From contig JAUIFF010000002.1 in the NCBI GenBank assembly GCA_030429545.1, forward strand, positions 558,001 to 622,000: a DNA stretch of 64,000 bases, written 5' to 3'. Positions within the stretch are counted from its first letter, which is position 1, and each line of letters opens with the position of its first letter. Under the pieces are notes generated by a model that was given only the letters and a program-made list of their open reading frames with translations, made no database searches and was not told the DNA's origin. The stretch comes from Polyangia bacterium (GTDB taxonomy: Bacteria; Myxococcota_A; Polyangia; Nannocystales; Nannocystaceae). This document shows positions 54,965 through 64,000 of the stretch, piece by piece. Made by a program: the position numbers and the translations under genes.

Positions 54965-55786
54965 TTAGCCTTCGATCGACCAGCGAACCTGCCAGCGCAG
55001 GTTGAGGCCGGCGCCGTCGATCTCGATTTGCCCCTCGAACGAGCCGCGTTTGGGCAGCGAGATTTGTGTCCTCCCCTCGCTTGGGCGCGACGCACGTATG
55101 GACACATGGGGTCCAGGTGCCGTCAGCTCATCATCGTCGTCAGCCCCGTCCTCCTCGTCCGCCTCGATATCCGGGTCTTCGTCGGCAAACCACAGGGCAT
55201 CGTCGACAAACATTTCATCTTCGATGGTGCCGTCGAATTCGTCGTCGTCGCCAAACGCAATCGGCACGTCGCTGTCCTCTGAGATATCGGCCGGGTCGCC
55301 AGACTCCCACGCCTTTTTACCGATCGGGAACTCCCAGTGCCACGGTTCGGTCTTGTACGGGTGAAACCCGTACTCGTGGGCGTGCTCGACCAGCCACTTG
55401 TGCAGCGGTGTCTTGCGCTGCTTTTTGCGGGTGCGTCGACTCGGCTCCAGACCGCCAACACCAAAATCGACGGCCAGGCCGGTTTCGTGCGGCGAGTTGT
55501 AGGCGACCCAGCGGCGCCCCTCCTTCACCGACCCGTACTTGTCGATCATCTTTTTTTCGTAGTGTTCCCACGACTTCCACCGGTGCCGTCGCCAACACGA
55601 AGCGGCCTTGAGCTCGATACCTAGGTCGGCCTGTACCGCCTCGGCCATTTTCATAAACGCGGCGGCTGCCAGTTTGTGGAGTTTGAGCGGCCGGCGGCGG
55701 ATCGAGGGGACCTCAACCAGCAGTGGAGATTTGCGGGGCAAGACCCCGTAGTGTTTTACACGGACACGTTTTTCTTGATAACTCAT
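54965..55786 (-). CDS. D,D-carboxypeptidase/VanY-like M15 peptidase
   Basis: A 273-residue zinc peptidase of the M15 (VanY/D-alanyl-D-alanine carboxypeptidase) type. Zn ligands and catalytic residues are visible: SPHETGLAVDFG (His100, Asp107) and EPWHWEF (Glu147, His150). No signal peptide is evident, which is odd for a peptidoglycan enzyme; a missed upstream start or non-classical export is possible. The C-terminal 100 residues are acidic, then a basic beta-rich end (RTQISLPKRGSFEGQ). Gene order suggests co-transcription after 55810-56208 (24-base gap). Confidence 0.83.
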   Translation of the reverse strand: MSYQEKRVRVKHYGVLPRKSPLLVEVPSIRRRPLKLHKLAAAAFMKMAEAVQADLGIELKAASCWRRHRWKSWEHYEKKMIDKYGSVKEGRRWVAYNSPHETGLAVDFGVGGLEPSRRTRKKQRKTPLHKWLVEHAHEYGFHPYKTEPWHWEFPIGKKAWESGDPADISEDSDVPIAFGDDDEFDGTIEDEMFVDDALWFADEDPDIEADEEDGADDDDELTAPGPHVSIRASRPSEGRTQISLPKRGSFEGQIEIDGAGLNLRWQVRWSIEG

Positions 55787-55809
55787 CGTCGTGTTCCTAC
55801 TTTGCTGCG

Positions 55810-56208
55810 TTAGCGGTCAACCGGGGTCGTGGCGTACCAACCACCTGGCTCTTTGGGCACATTGTATTGATTGAGGCTCTTGGTGTTGCGCAGGAAGCCG
55901 GCGATTCGCCACAGTGGATCCTTGCCGTCGCGGACCATCAGGTAGCCCACCCATTCCTGTTCGACCACACCTGGCACCACCCGGCGAAACGACAATTTAC
56001 CGGTTTTTCCGTCCCAGGCCCCATCGTGCACCTCACCACTGGTGAGCGTCGCTTTAAATGCAGATGCATCGGCCTCGATAATCTCGAGGTTGTATACCCG
56101 ACCGTTGGCCATCACATTCCAATTGCCCTTGGGCAGGATCGATGCTTGGGTGTAGGGGCCGGGATAAATCGATGTGGTGGGAAAACTACCAGGTTGCGGG
56201 GTTGCCAT
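55810..56208 (-). CDS. Small protein with beta-barrel-like sequence, unknown function
   Basis: A 132-residue protein from ATG 56208. Alternating hydrophobic strands (GNWNVMANGRVYNLEIIEAD, GKLSFRRVVPGV, WVGYLMVRDGKDPLWRIAGFL) resemble a small barrel or lipocalin-type fold. It is 24 bases upstream of the M15 peptidase gene on the same strand, and an AGACATGT element precedes it. No signal peptide is clear. Function not assigned. Confidence 0.65.
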   Translation of the reverse strand: MATPQPGSFPTTSIYPGPYTQASILPKGNWNVMANGRVYNLEIIEADASAFKATLTSGEVHDGAWDGKTGKLSFRRVVPGVVEQEWVGYLMVRDGKDPLWRIAGFLRNTKSLNQYNVPKEPGGWYATTPVDR

Positions 56209-56235
56209 TCGCGGATGGTATCAATAAATCTTAAA

Positions 56236-56243
56236 ACATGTCT
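56236..56243 (-). promoter_or_regulatory. AGACATGT element upstream of 55810-56208 gene
   Basis: On the minus strand TTTAGACATGTTTTAAG begins about 38 bases before the ATG, with AGACATGT 35 bases before it. Confidence 0.4.
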
Positions 56244-56430
56244 AAACAGACAGGTATTCTTGTGGTCAACTTCGAGCAATATATGTATGAACATCTATTT
56301 TCGCTCGCGGGCCGGTGGCCGTGCGCGTTTCGGGGCCATCGTGCGCGCGCGCGGGCGCAGCAACTGCAGGATTACACACTGCTGCTTTGGTCTGCGACGG
56401 TCAACGCCTCGCGCGGGGGCGCCCGTGGAC

Positions 56431-58473
56431 TTATCGCCGGCGGCGCCAGGCGATCAACCCGAGTAGCCCGAGTAGGCCTGCGGCATTGCCCGGTGCCCGG
56501 TTGCCAACACTCATGCAGCTACAACCACCTGGTTCCGAAACCCCACCGCTGTCGGTGTTACCGTCGCCAGTCGACTCGCTGTCCGCGGTTTCCGACTCGC
56601 CCGGACCTGCGGTTGTCGAGCTCGGGTCGCCGGTGGTCGTACCGGGGGAGGTGGTGGTGGCATCCGTTGGCTCGCCCGTTGAGGCCTCAGTTGGCTCGGT
56701 GGGGTCGGTGGTTTGGGTCGGATCGTCGGTGTCGGAAGTCGGGTCGGTCGGGTCGCTGGTTTCGGTTGTCTCGATATCGGTGTCAGAGTCGGTGTCGGTG
56801 TCGGTATCCGAGTCGGTGGGCCCCGCGGTGGTTTCGGTTGTAGCGTCGGAGTCGGTATCGACTTCGATCAAGCACTCGGCATCGCAACCGTCGCCATCCT
56901 CGTTGTTGCCGTCGTCGCACGACTCAAACCCCTGGTGGATAAAGCCGTCGCCGCAGCTGGCAACCTCGCATGACTGCAGGCAGTCGTCGTTGTCATCGTC
57001 GTTGCCGTCGTCGCAGGCTTCGACGCCCTCCCACACAAAACCATCGCCACAGGTTGCCTCGACACACGCACTTGTGCAGGCATCCGTGTCGATGTCGTTG
57101 CCGTCGTCACAAGCTTCTTCGCCGGCGAGGACAAAGCCATCACCGCAGGTCGCGGCAAAGCAAGATGTCGGGCACATATCCGTATCGTCGGCATTGCCGT
57201 CGTCGCATTCCTCGCGCCCGGCTTGCAAGATTCCGTCGCCGCAACAACTCGGCAACGGCAGCCGCACGATCGCCTCGCGGGCCACGCCATCGTCGATCTC
57301 AACCTCCAAAAACACAAACCCATCGTCGGCGAGACTCACGGCCTGGCCCTGACCGGTCGAAGCCTTGAGGTCGGTGACCAACACATCTTCGACGTCATCT
57401 TGGTCAAAGTCGAGACCGTCGACGCCGGTGGCGAGCACGTGGGTCGTTGTATCCACAAGCTGACTGGCATCGCAGGCAAAAAACACATGCTCCTGACCAC
57501 CAAAACCCCATCCGTAGACAGCGCTGTTGTCGTTGTTGAGGGCGGCAAACCGCAGGGTTGCGTTGGACATGAGTTCGAGGCCGTCGACGGTGTCCCCTTC
57601 GCGCAGCACGATCGCGCCGTTGTAGGCGATAAACTCGTCGCTGGTCGTCGCCCCGTCGGTGTCGCCGGTAAACAAAAAGTTGCCGGCGTTGTTGATCGTG
57701 ACGAGGTCAAAGTTGGCCCAGTTGTCGCCCCCACCGGTGCTCAAGGACTCTCGGGCAACGATCGCACCGTCGACATAAATCACGCCATCGTCGGTGGTCG
57801 AACCGCTGTCGAGTTGGAGAACGTGGATGTGATGCAAGCCGTCTGCCGATAGGTCGTAATCAAAGTCGAGCCCCGACGGGCGAGCGATCGGCAGGCCCTC
57901 GATGACATCGTCGGAGCGCAGCACGGCAAAGATGTTTCCCGGGGTATTGTCGGGCGAAGTCAGCAGCGCACGCCCCTGGGTGATCGTGCCGCCATTGTCG
58001 TTGAACCCCGCGATCCAATAGGACTGGCCACTGCCGATCATCGTCGGGCGGCTGTGAAACGTCGATACGGTGTTGCCGCCAAACCCGGGGATCGCCAGGG
58101 TTTCGTGGGTCACCTCGCCGTTTTGTGTCCAAATCCCGTCGTCGCCGGTGATCGATGTACTGTAAACAAACTCGCCGTTGTTGCCGATGCCCATCGTCAC
58201 CTCGGCCCCGGTGAGGGTCTCGTTGACCTCGTCGCTGTTGAGCCAGATCGGACCGTCTTCGTACCAGACAAACCGATCGGTATTTGCGAGTACACCCGTA
58301 AACCCCGGTACGCCATCGTCGTTGACGTGGGCTTCGTTGAGGTTGGTGATTTCGACACCACCTATTTGCTCGCCGACTTCGACGATGCGTTCGGCTGGCA
58401 AGGTCGCGGCATTGGCCGTCGAAAGCACAAACAGGTACATCGCCACAGAGGTCACGGCCCGGTGTTTCAGCAT
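56431..58473 (-). CDS. Secreted DUF4215-repeat protein with sorting tag
   Basis: A 680-residue extracellular protein from ATG 58473, with a signal peptide ending near NAATLPA. The N-terminal 390 residues are beta-rich, repeating blocks such as [16 protein letters not shown] and [16 protein letters not shown]. Then come four DUF4215 Cys repeats ([68 protein letters not shown]), a Thr/Asp/Glu-rich linker, GCSC, a hydrophobic segment and RRRR, the sorting tag. DUF4215 repeats are typical of myxobacterial surface proteins; role unknown. It is divergent from the related gene at 58707 with about 230 bases between. Confidence 0.88.
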   Translation of the reverse strand: MLKHRAVTSVAMYLFVLSTANAATLPAERIVEVGEQIGGVEITNLNEAHVNDDGVPGFTGVLANTDRFVWYEDGPIWLNSDEVNETLTGAEVTMGIGNNGEFVYSTSITGDDGIWTQNGEVTHETLAIPGFGGNTVSTFHSRPTMIGSGQSYWIAGFNDNGGTITQGRALLTSPDNTPGNIFAVLRSDDVIEGLPIARPSGLDFDYDLSADGLHHIHVLQLDSGSTTDDGVIYVDGAIVARESLSTGGGDNWANFDLVTINNAGNFLFTGDTDGATTSDEFIAYNGAIVLREGDTVDGLELMSNATLRFAALNNDNSAVYGWGFGGQEHVFFACDASQLVDTTTHVLATGVDGLDFDQDDVEDVLVTDLKASTGQGQAVSLADDGFVFLEVEIDDGVAREAIVRLPLPSCCGDGILQAGREECDDGNADDTDMCPTSCFAATCGDGFVLAGEEACDDGNDIDTDACTSACVEATCGDGFVWEGVEACDDGNDDDNDDCLQSCEVASCGDGFIHQGFESCDDGNNEDGDGCDAECLIEVDTDSDATTETTAGPTDSDTDTDTDSDTDIETTETSDPTDPTSDTDDPTQTTDPTEPTEASTGEPTDATTTSPGTTTGDPSSTTAGPGESETADSESTGDGNTDSGGVSEPGGCSCMSVGNRAPGNAAGLLGLLGLIAWRRRR

Positions 58474-58669
58474 GCCGGAGAGGGTACCGCGACAGGGTGC
58501 GGTCAACTGCGACCAAGCGGGGTATGAACGCCGTACTCGCCAGCTACCGGAGATCGTGTGGGGGACGTTTCATGTCCGCTGCTGACCCACATGAACGCAC
58601 GGTCGCGAAAATTTCGCGCAAGTTTGCCGTGGCGGCGCACATTCGATCTTCAAAACGACATGACCTTTT

Positions 58670-58682
58670 AGACATGTTGAAG
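58670..58682 (+). promoter_or_regulatory. AGACATGT element upstream of fibrinogen-like lipoprotein
   Basis: AGACATGTTGAAG begins 37 bases before ATG 58707. A ribosome site (AGGAG) follows at about 58697. Confidence 0.4.
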
Positions 58683-58706
58683 CAAAATGGTGGCATAGGA
58701 GTACGC

Positions 58707-60185
58707 ATGGATACCATTCGCACATTTAGATTATCACTTGGCATCATCGCAGCCGTGGGCCTCGCCGGCTGTAGTTCTTCGGTCATTGAGGGCGATACCG
58801 AGGTTGGTTCCTCGGGCGCAAGCGACGGCACGACCGGGGAGGGGACGTTTGGGCCGACGACCACGGATAATGGTACCGAGAGCGAGGGGCCGACGACCGC
58901 CGATCCGACCACCGGGGATCCGACGACCACCGGAGAACCATCGACGACCGACGAGTCGAGCACAGATCCGACGGACACGACCACCAGCGACCCGACAGGG
59001 GTGCCGGAGACCGATACCGACACAGATACAGACACAGACACAGATACGGGTGGACAGGCCGACTGCGGCAACGGCGAGGTCGAGGGCGACGAGCAATGCG
59101 ATGACGGTAACGATGTCGACGACGACATGTGCTCGAACACGTGTACGTTGCCAGGCTGCGGCGACGGCGTCGTCCAGGAAGGGGAGGCGTGCGACGACGG
59201 TAACGACATCGATACCGATGAATGTACAAGCTCCTGCCAAACTGCCGCCTGTGGCGACGGAATTGTCCACGAGGGCGTTGAGGCCTGCGACGATGGCAAC
59301 GACGACAACACCGATGAGTGTACAATCCTGTGTGCAGCTCCGAGCTGCGAAGACGGAATCGTGAGCGGTGGCGAAACCGACGTCGACTGCGGCGGATCCG
59401 AGTGCGGCGGCTGTGGCCTCGACCAAATGTGCCTCGATAGCAGCGATTGCGGCGAGGGCCTGTGTGTCGAAGGGGTCTGCGCCACACCGCTGACCTGCGC
59501 ACAGATCCTCGAAGCCGTGCCCGAGGCGATGGATGGCCAGTACACGATCGCCGGCGATGACAACCTCGAAGACTTTGATGTCTACTGCGATATGACCAAC
59601 GACGGCGGTGGTTGGACAATTGTATGGGCAACAAGTGGGGCAGACAACGAGCAGCCGCTGACGGGCGACATGCCAGCGATGGGCGATGCCCTGGCGTTTG
59701 AATCGTTCAACCTCACCCGTGCGCATAAGGTTTTGGTGGCGTCTCGCTCGGGTGAAAGCCTGTTTTATCGCCAGCAGGCCCAGGTTTGGATCCGCACCGA
59801 TAGCCCGATGTACGACGACCAACTCGTGGTTGCCGACAGTGATTGGCGTCAGGCCGTCACCCTGACCTCGAGCGACAACGTCGAAGCCCCCGGGTTTATG
59901 GGCTATGCAAACTTCAACAACCTAGGCGGGGGCGACTACAACCTCTCGACCACCGACGGGAATACCTGTGCCGGTCAGACCAACGAAGGTGTCGACAATC
60001 ACAGCACCAACTACTGGCATCTCAACTGCAACTGCGTGCGTCACTACCTCTACAGCTACTCCAACCAGGTCAAGGATGGAGACGGTCACTACGAGGTCAA
60101 TACGGGACTCGGTGAGTGGACCAGCACGGAGTTTTGTACCTCGTCCGAGGGCAATGGCTTGGCCTTCTACGCGGGGATGCGTTAA
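58707..60185 (+). CDS. Lipoprotein with DUF4215 repeats and fibrinogen-like C-terminus
   Basis: A 492-residue predicted lipoprotein from ATG 58707 (AGGAG site before it): lipobox GLAGC, Thr/Asp linker, DUF4215-type Cys repeats ([52 protein letters not shown]), a short [15 protein letters not shown] segment, then a C-terminal domain resembling fibrinogen/collagen-type folds: [34 protein letters not shown] is marked by [13 protein letters not shown], and it ends [16 protein letters not shown]. Such domains bind glycans or proteins. It shares the DUF4215 type with the divergent gene at 56431-58473. Confidence 0.85.
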   Translation: MDTIRTFRLSLGIIAAVGLAGCSSSVIEGDTEVGSSGASDGTTGEGTFGPTTTDNGTESEGPTTADPTTGDPTTTGEPSTTDESSTDPTDTTTSDPTGVPETDTDTDTDTDTDTGGQADCGNGEVEGDEQCDDGNDVDDDMCSNTCTLPGCGDGVVQEGEACDDGNDIDTDECTSSCQTAACGDGIVHEGVEACDDGNDDNTDECTILCAAPSCEDGIVSGGETDVDCGGSECGGCGLDQMCLDSSDCGEGLCVEGVCATPLTCAQILEAVPEAMDGQYTIAGDDNLEDFDVYCDMTNDGGGWTIVWATSGADNEQPLTGDMPAMGDALAFESFNLTRAHKVLVASRSGESLFYRQQAQVWIRTDSPMYDDQLVVADSDWRQAVTLTSSDNVEAPGFMGYANFNNLGGGDYNLSTTDGNTCAGQTNEGVDNHSTNYWHLNCNCVRHYLYSYSNQVKDGDGHYEVNTGLGEWTSTEFCTSSEGNGLAFYAGMR

Positions 60186-60217
60186 CGCGAGGGCGAAACT
60201 CTAGCAGCTACGCGTAG

Positions 60218-60243
60218 CGCCACGGTCCGCGCGGTCCGTGGCG
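60218..60243 (+). terminator. Hairpin after fibrinogen-like gene
   Basis: Perfect 8-bp stem (CGCCACGG / CCGTGGCG) with a 10-base centre, then TTACATAATTG, weakly AT-rich. Possible terminator, without a true T-run. Confidence 0.45.
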
Positions 60244-60275
60244 TTACATAATTGTGTGTACAAAGATTTTGCCAG

Positions 60276-61088
60276 CTAGCGCGAGGCCGTGATCTGGTAG
60301 GAGCGGCAGGTCTCGACATCGTCGTCGCGAAACACCCGGACAAACACTTCAGCGGGCCAGGGGGTCATCGAATCGTTTGGCGGGGCACAGCATTGCTCGT
60401 TGTCGTCGACAAACGTCCAATGGGTGACGGTACCGGCCTGGCCGTTGTCATCGCCGCCAATGCCACAGCCGAGGGGGCCGTCGACACAGGGGTCGCCCAT
60501 GATGATCTCCATGGAAAAGGCGTTGGCCTCGTTGACCGAAAGTTCGATCGACGGGGTTCCGCCGCCGGGTCGGGTGTCGGACGGGAACTGAATCCAAAAC
60601 CAATTTTCGCTCCCGGGCAGGACTTTGTTGGTCAGCGAGGAGGCCATCTGGCCCTCCTGGATCGGCCCGAGATCGGTGGCCTCCGTGCAGGCTAGACCGA
60701 TGCCCTCCGCACAATTGAGGTCTCCCCCGGTATCCGTATCGGTGTCGCCCTCGGTGTCGGGATCTGTGTCGGAGTCGGACTCGCTGCCGGTCGTGTCGCT
60801 GCTCGAGGTATCGGGATCTTCGGTCGTCGGTCCGGCGGTTGAGCTGTCCGTTGGATCTTCGGTCGTCGTGCTGTCGCTATCGCTGTCGGAGCCCGATGGG
60901 GATGTCTCGCTCGAGCCCGTTGAACCATCGGAGTCGCTGCTGGGATCTGTCTCGCCGTCGGTCGCGTCGGTTGCCGCGGTCCCATTGCCACTGCCAAACG
61001 TGACCTTCGAGGTGTTGTTGCCACCGCTGGCACAGGCCGAGAGCAGTCCGGTGAGTGCGAGTACAAAAAATCCGCGTTGCATGGTCAT
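60276..61088 (-). CDS. Lipoprotein with Ser/Asp-rich linker, unknown function
   Basis: A 270-residue predicted lipoprotein from ATG 61088 (or 61082), lipobox LSAC. A linker of about 90 residues (Ser/Asp/Thr/Glu-rich) precedes a C-terminal domain with beta-strands and Cys (CAEGIGLACTEATDLGPIQ, PCVDGPLGCGIGGDD, EQCCAPPNDS, VETCRSYQITASR), which resembles the bacterial pre-peptidase C-terminal-like fold. No catalytic motif is recognised. It is convergent with the fibrinogen-like lipoprotein gene. Confidence 0.7.
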   Translation of the reverse strand: MTMQRGFFVLALTGLLSACASGGNNTSKVTFGSGNGTAATDATDGETDPSSDSDGSTGSSETSPSGSDSDSDSTTTEDPTDSSTAGPTTEDPDTSSSDTTGSESDSDTDPDTEGDTDTDTGGDLNCAEGIGLACTEATDLGPIQEGQMASSLTNKVLPGSENWFWIQFPSDTRPGGGTPSIELSVNEANAFSMEIIMGDPCVDGPLGCGIGGDDNGQAGTVTHWTFVDDNEQCCAPPNDSMTPWPAEVFVRVFRDDDVETCRSYQITASR

Positions 61089-61414
61089 AGGTTCTCTGAA
61101 CGAGAAAGGGAAAGATGCACGACGGATGGTACCGCGATCACCGCATTCACAACAATTTGTACGTCCCTGTTTCGTCGGGTTCTCTCACACCTTCCGAACC
61201 GTTGAATCATCAAATAAATCCAATAGGTTAGGACGATGTAGCAGCATGCAACACGGGCGCCACCCCCAGCAACCGTGGGGGTACACGGACAAATGGCCGC
61301 GCGATCGACTGCGCGATGGAGTGCACACCTGGCACGACGGACCTGTTGCCGTCAGTACCGGGATTCAATGTGTATGCAAGCCGGTGGGGGTAGGTTGGCC
61401 GGTCGGCGACGGCG
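61089..61414. other. Intergenic region, no gene seen
   Basis: 326 bases between the lipoprotein start and argS. It should contain the lipoprotein promoter. A hairpin (ACCCCCA / TGGGGGT, 61262-61282) and TGTATGCA at 61371 are the only structures I see. Confidence 0.5.
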
Positions 61415-63232
61415 CTACATGCGTTGTGGTGCCGGGATGCCGAGGAGACCGAGACCTTCCGCGAGCACACTAATGGTTGCTTGCACAAGCAAAATTCGCC
61501 CGGTCCGCAACGGCTCCGGGCTGCCCTTGACCTTGCATGCCAGGTAAAACCGGTTGAACTGTTTGGACAACTCGTAGAGGTAGGTGCAAAGTACCGACGG
61601 GCGCAGTTCGTCGGCGGCGACCTTGACGGTGCTGACAAACCGGTCGAGGGCGTTGCGAAGCTCCCGTTCCTCGAGGGTTGTCAGCCCCTTGCAGGCTTCG
61701 ACCGCGGCGTTCGTATGTTGCTCGACGCGGACCACGGGGCTTTGTTGGGCACACTCGCGGATGATCGAGCAGGCACGCGCATGGACGTATTGCAGGTAGG
61801 GCCCGGTGTTGCCACGAACGTCGAGCCAGGCCTCCATATCAAACACGATTTTTTGGTTCACATCGCGGGCGAGCATCCCGTATTTGATGGCCCCGAGGGC
61901 GACTTCGTGGGCGGCTTGTGCAATCTCGGCATCGGACCATTGCCCGCGAAATTTCTCGAGGTGAAGCTCGGTGATCCGCGCGGTCATTTGCTCGCGTAGG
62001 GCCCGAAACAACACCACGTTGCCCTTGCGGGCACCCATCGGGCCATCGGGCAGTTCGACCATTTCGTAGGGCACGTGCTGGCAGGCCTTGGCCTGGGCAA
62101 ATCCCATTTTCTCGAGCGTCAAAAACACGTGGCGAAAGTGGTCGCTTTGGCGAACATCGACGACATAGATCGAGCGGTCGATGTTGTGGCCGTCGAACTT
62201 GAGCTTGGCGAGGGCGAGGTCCTTGGTCGCGTAGAGGCTGGTGCCATCTTGCTTGCGCAGCATAAAAAACGGCATGTGCTTGACCTCGGGGTTGAAGATC
62301 CCAACTGCCCCTTGGCTGACCTCAAAGACACCTTTTTGGAGAAACTCCTCGACGATCTCGAGCCCTGGCTCGTCGGCCTGGCTCTCGTAAAACCGCACGT
62401 CAAAGTGGATGTCGCAGTAGCGGTAAATCTCTTCAAAGTCGTCGAGCGACCACTTTTTGGTCTCATCCCAAACCTTGGTGATCTCGGGTTCGCGGGCCTC
62501 TAGGCGCTGCAGGATTTCGGTGATCCGGGCCTTGGCCTCGGCCAGGCGTTTTGCGGCAGCCGGATCGGTTTTACCGGCCTCCTCCCAATCGGCGAGTGCC
62601 ATCGCGGCCTTGGTGTAAATCTTGCCCAACCACTCGCCGCGGTTGTCGGCCGGAGGCTGGCGTTGCTCCTCGCTAAGATGGTCGAGGTACCACCACAGGC
62701 AGCGGGCGATATGGGTGCCGACATCACCAAAGTAGTTGGCGGCGATCACCGGGTAACCCTGCGAACGCAACAATCGCACCAGCGAGTCACCCAGGCACAT
62801 GTTGCGCAGGTGGCCAACATGCAACGCCTTGTGGGTGTTGGGCTGGCTAAACTCGACCATCAACCGCTCGTCTTGTGTAGCTGCATCTATGGCCGAGCCT
62901 TCGCCGGCGAGGGCCGGCAGCAGGAGGGCTCCGGCGCGCCCGGGGTCGAGCGTGAAGTTGAGGTAGGGCCCGGTGGCGAGGATCTTGGCGATCAGCGAAG
63001 TGTCTGAAAGTGCATCTTGTAGTTGGGGCACAAGCTCGGCGGCGATTTTTGGGGGGGCCTTGCGCAGCACCCGGGCGAGTTTGAAACAGGGAAACGCAAC
63101 GTCGCCGAGCTCGGGCTTGGGCGGCTTGGCCAACAGGTCCACGATGTCGTCGGCACCGAGGCCAACTTCGCTTGGCAACGCAGCGGCGAGTTCACAGGCG
63201 ACGGCACGGGCGAGTGAATGGGCAGTGGACAT
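61415..63232 (-). CDS. argS: Arginyl-tRNA synthetase
   Basis: Charges tRNA-Arg. The HIGH-type motif HVGH lies in THKALHVGHLRN (residues 133-144). ArgS has no canonical KMSKS; the equivalent loop reads GPMGARKGNVVLF. N-terminal tRNA-recognition and C-terminal DALR anticodon-binding domains (VRVEQHTNAAVEA to LPAPQ) are present, 605 residues. No other genes are co-directional nearby, so it is probably monocistronic. Confidence 0.95.
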   Translation of the reverse strand: MSTAHSLARAVACELAAALPSEVGLGADDIVDLLAKPPKPELGDVAFPCFKLARVLRKAPPKIAAELVPQLQDALSDTSLIAKILATGPYLNFTLDPGRAGALLLPALAGEGSAIDAATQDERLMVEFSQPNTHKALHVGHLRNMCLGDSLVRLLRSQGYPVIAANYFGDVGTHIARCLWWYLDHLSEEQRQPPADNRGEWLGKIYTKAAMALADWEEAGKTDPAAAKRLAEAKARITEILQRLEAREPEITKVWDETKKWSLDDFEEIYRYCDIHFDVRFYESQADEPGLEIVEEFLQKGVFEVSQGAVGIFNPEVKHMPFFMLRKQDGTSLYATKDLALAKLKFDGHNIDRSIYVVDVRQSDHFRHVFLTLEKMGFAQAKACQHVPYEMVELPDGPMGARKGNVVLFRALREQMTARITELHLEKFRGQWSDAEIAQAAHEVALGAIKYGMLARDVNQKIVFDMEAWLDVRGNTGPYLQYVHARACSIIRECAQQSPVVRVEQHTNAAVEACKGLTTLEERELRNALDRFVSTVKVAADELRPSVLCTYLYELSKQFNRFYLACKVKGSPEPLRTGRILLVQATISVLAEGLGLLGIPAPQRM

Positions 63233-63331
63233 GGCGCGTGAGCCTAGTCGAAAACCCGAAGATCTCGCAAACGCCTGATGTCACGAAATCACCGGGTGTC
63301 TCGGCCCAAGTTTTTGAGCGCAACCCGGATA

Positions 63332-64000
63332 TCAAGCGGCCAACAGCCAACATACAACTGTGATCACCGCGATCCCAATGAGGTTGAGGGCAAACCCCTC
63401 GCGCGCCATCTGCCCGGTCGTGACCCGACCCGTGCCGTAGACAATCGCGTTGGGTGCGGTCGCAACCGGCAGCATAAACGCGTAGTTGAGGCCAAACACT
63501 GCCGGCAACATCAGGCTTTGGGGGTCGAGCCCTCCAGCGATCGCAGCCGCCCCGAGGATCGGCATGAGGATGTTGGCGGTGGCCGTATTGCTGGTGACTT
63601 CAGTGGTAAAGGTCGCGACCACGCACAACAGTGGAATCACCAACCACGTGGGCCAATGGGCCAAAAACACCAGGGCTTGGCCGAGGTCGTCGCTGAGGTT
63701 GGAGGCACCAAATGCCTTGCCGATGGCAATGCCCCCGCCGATCAACAAAAAGATGCCCCAGGGGATCGGCGTTGGCGTGTTGTCACGCTCGGGATCGTGG
63801 GCCCGTGGGGTAAACACCTCGGCGTCGAGCAGACGTTTGCCGCGGCCCTCACCACTTGGTAGTACAAATAAAACCACAACCGCAAGCAGGGCCACGGTGC
63901 TGTCGCCGGCGTAGGCCTCGACGCCGAGAAGGCTGCCCCAGCCGCCAAACGGCCCGCTGCGAGTCATCCACAAAAGTGCCATCAGGGCAAACACCAGCAA
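63332..64000 (-). CDS. Sodium/anion symporter of the DASS (SLC13) family, 5' end outside window
   Basis: C-terminal 222 residues of a membrane transporter. Motifs TTEVTSNTATANILMPILGA and VFGLNYAFMLPVATAPNAIVYGTG fit the divalent anion:Na+ symporter family (dicarboxylates, sulfate or phosphate); the SNTAT loop and the Ser/Thr-rich helix bind substrate and Na+. The frame runs off the right edge, so the start is missing; the apparent TTG at 64000 is probably internal. Confidence 0.88.
   Translation of the reverse strand: MLVFALMALLWMTRSGPFGGWGSLLGVEAYAGDSTVALLAVVVLFVLPSGEGRGKRLLDAEVFTPRAHDPERDNTPTPIPWGIFLLIGGGIAIGKAFGASNLSDDLGQALVFLAHWPTWLVIPLLCVVATFTTEVTSNTATANILMPILGAAAIAGGLDPQSLMLPAVFGLNYAFMLPVATAPNAIVYGTGRVTTGQMAREGFALNLIGIAVITVVCWLLAA

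Overview
The window looks like a chromosomal segment of a GC-rich Myxococcota bacterium, most likely of the Nannocystis/Plesiocystis/Enhygromyxa group. Evidence: strong GC bias, many lipoproteins with long Thr/Ser/Asp/Glu-rich linkers behind the lipobox, DUF4215 cysteine-rich repeats, and three secreted proteins ending in a GC(A/S)C motif, a hydrophobic segment and an Arg-rich tail (myxosortase/MYXO-CTERM style). I see no insertion sequence, integrase, phage gene or CRISPR array. The assignment is by protein style only.

Layout. 1-2.8 kb: a translationally coupled minus-strand run of glycosyltransferase 2, methyltransferase and oligopeptidase A (cut by the left edge). 2.8-11.2 kb: small membrane proteins, fumarase C, a quinone-oxidoreductase-like enzyme, two head-to-head lipoproteins sharing a C-terminal domain, an NTF2-like lipoprotein and a sorted trypsin-like protease. 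11.2-15.1 kb: mannose-6-phosphate isomerase and a cytochrome bc operon (Rieske protein, a cytochrome b fused to two heme-c sites, a Cys-rich unknown). 15.3-24.5 kb: surface and secreted proteins (rhodanese lipoprotein, LamG protein, CPACH lipoprotein, Gly-rich (GD)n lipoprotein, heme/copper monooxygenase), with a 38-bp direct repeat around one lower-GC lipoprotein gene. 24.7-31.3 kb: an RNA ligase, two tRNA-Gln genes, a dicarboxylate symporter, NAD synthetase and a large lipoprotein.

31.4-42.7 kb: FtsK with a long acidic linker, an OmpA-like lipoprotein, a pseudokinase, a SUKH-like protein, NAD-dependent DNA ligase, an aminoglycoside-phosphotransferase-fold kinase and a DUF1415 protein. 42.9-47.1 kb: an operon for an exported three-subunit molybdenum hydroxylase with a small Cys-containing fourth gene. 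47.1-56.2 kb: a DUF1554 lipoprotein, SecA, and two peptidoglycan peptidases (S66 and M15 types). 56.4-64 kb: two divergent DUF4215 proteins (one sorted, one with a fibrinogen-like domain), a lipoprotein, arginyl-tRNA synthetase and a transporter cut by the right edge.

The most unusual signal is not a gene. A degenerate palindrome, TGYA-NN-TRCA, occurs exactly 33 times by my reading, in genes and between them on both strands, against about two expected from base composition. A no-spacer form, TGYATRCA, adds at least nine sites, three of them inside GTGTATACAC. Inside genes these sites use AT-richer codons in an otherwise GC-rich background. They look like a highly iterated, DNA-level signal whose reader is unknown. 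A second, smaller signal is an AGACATGT element 28-47 bases upstream of four gene starts.
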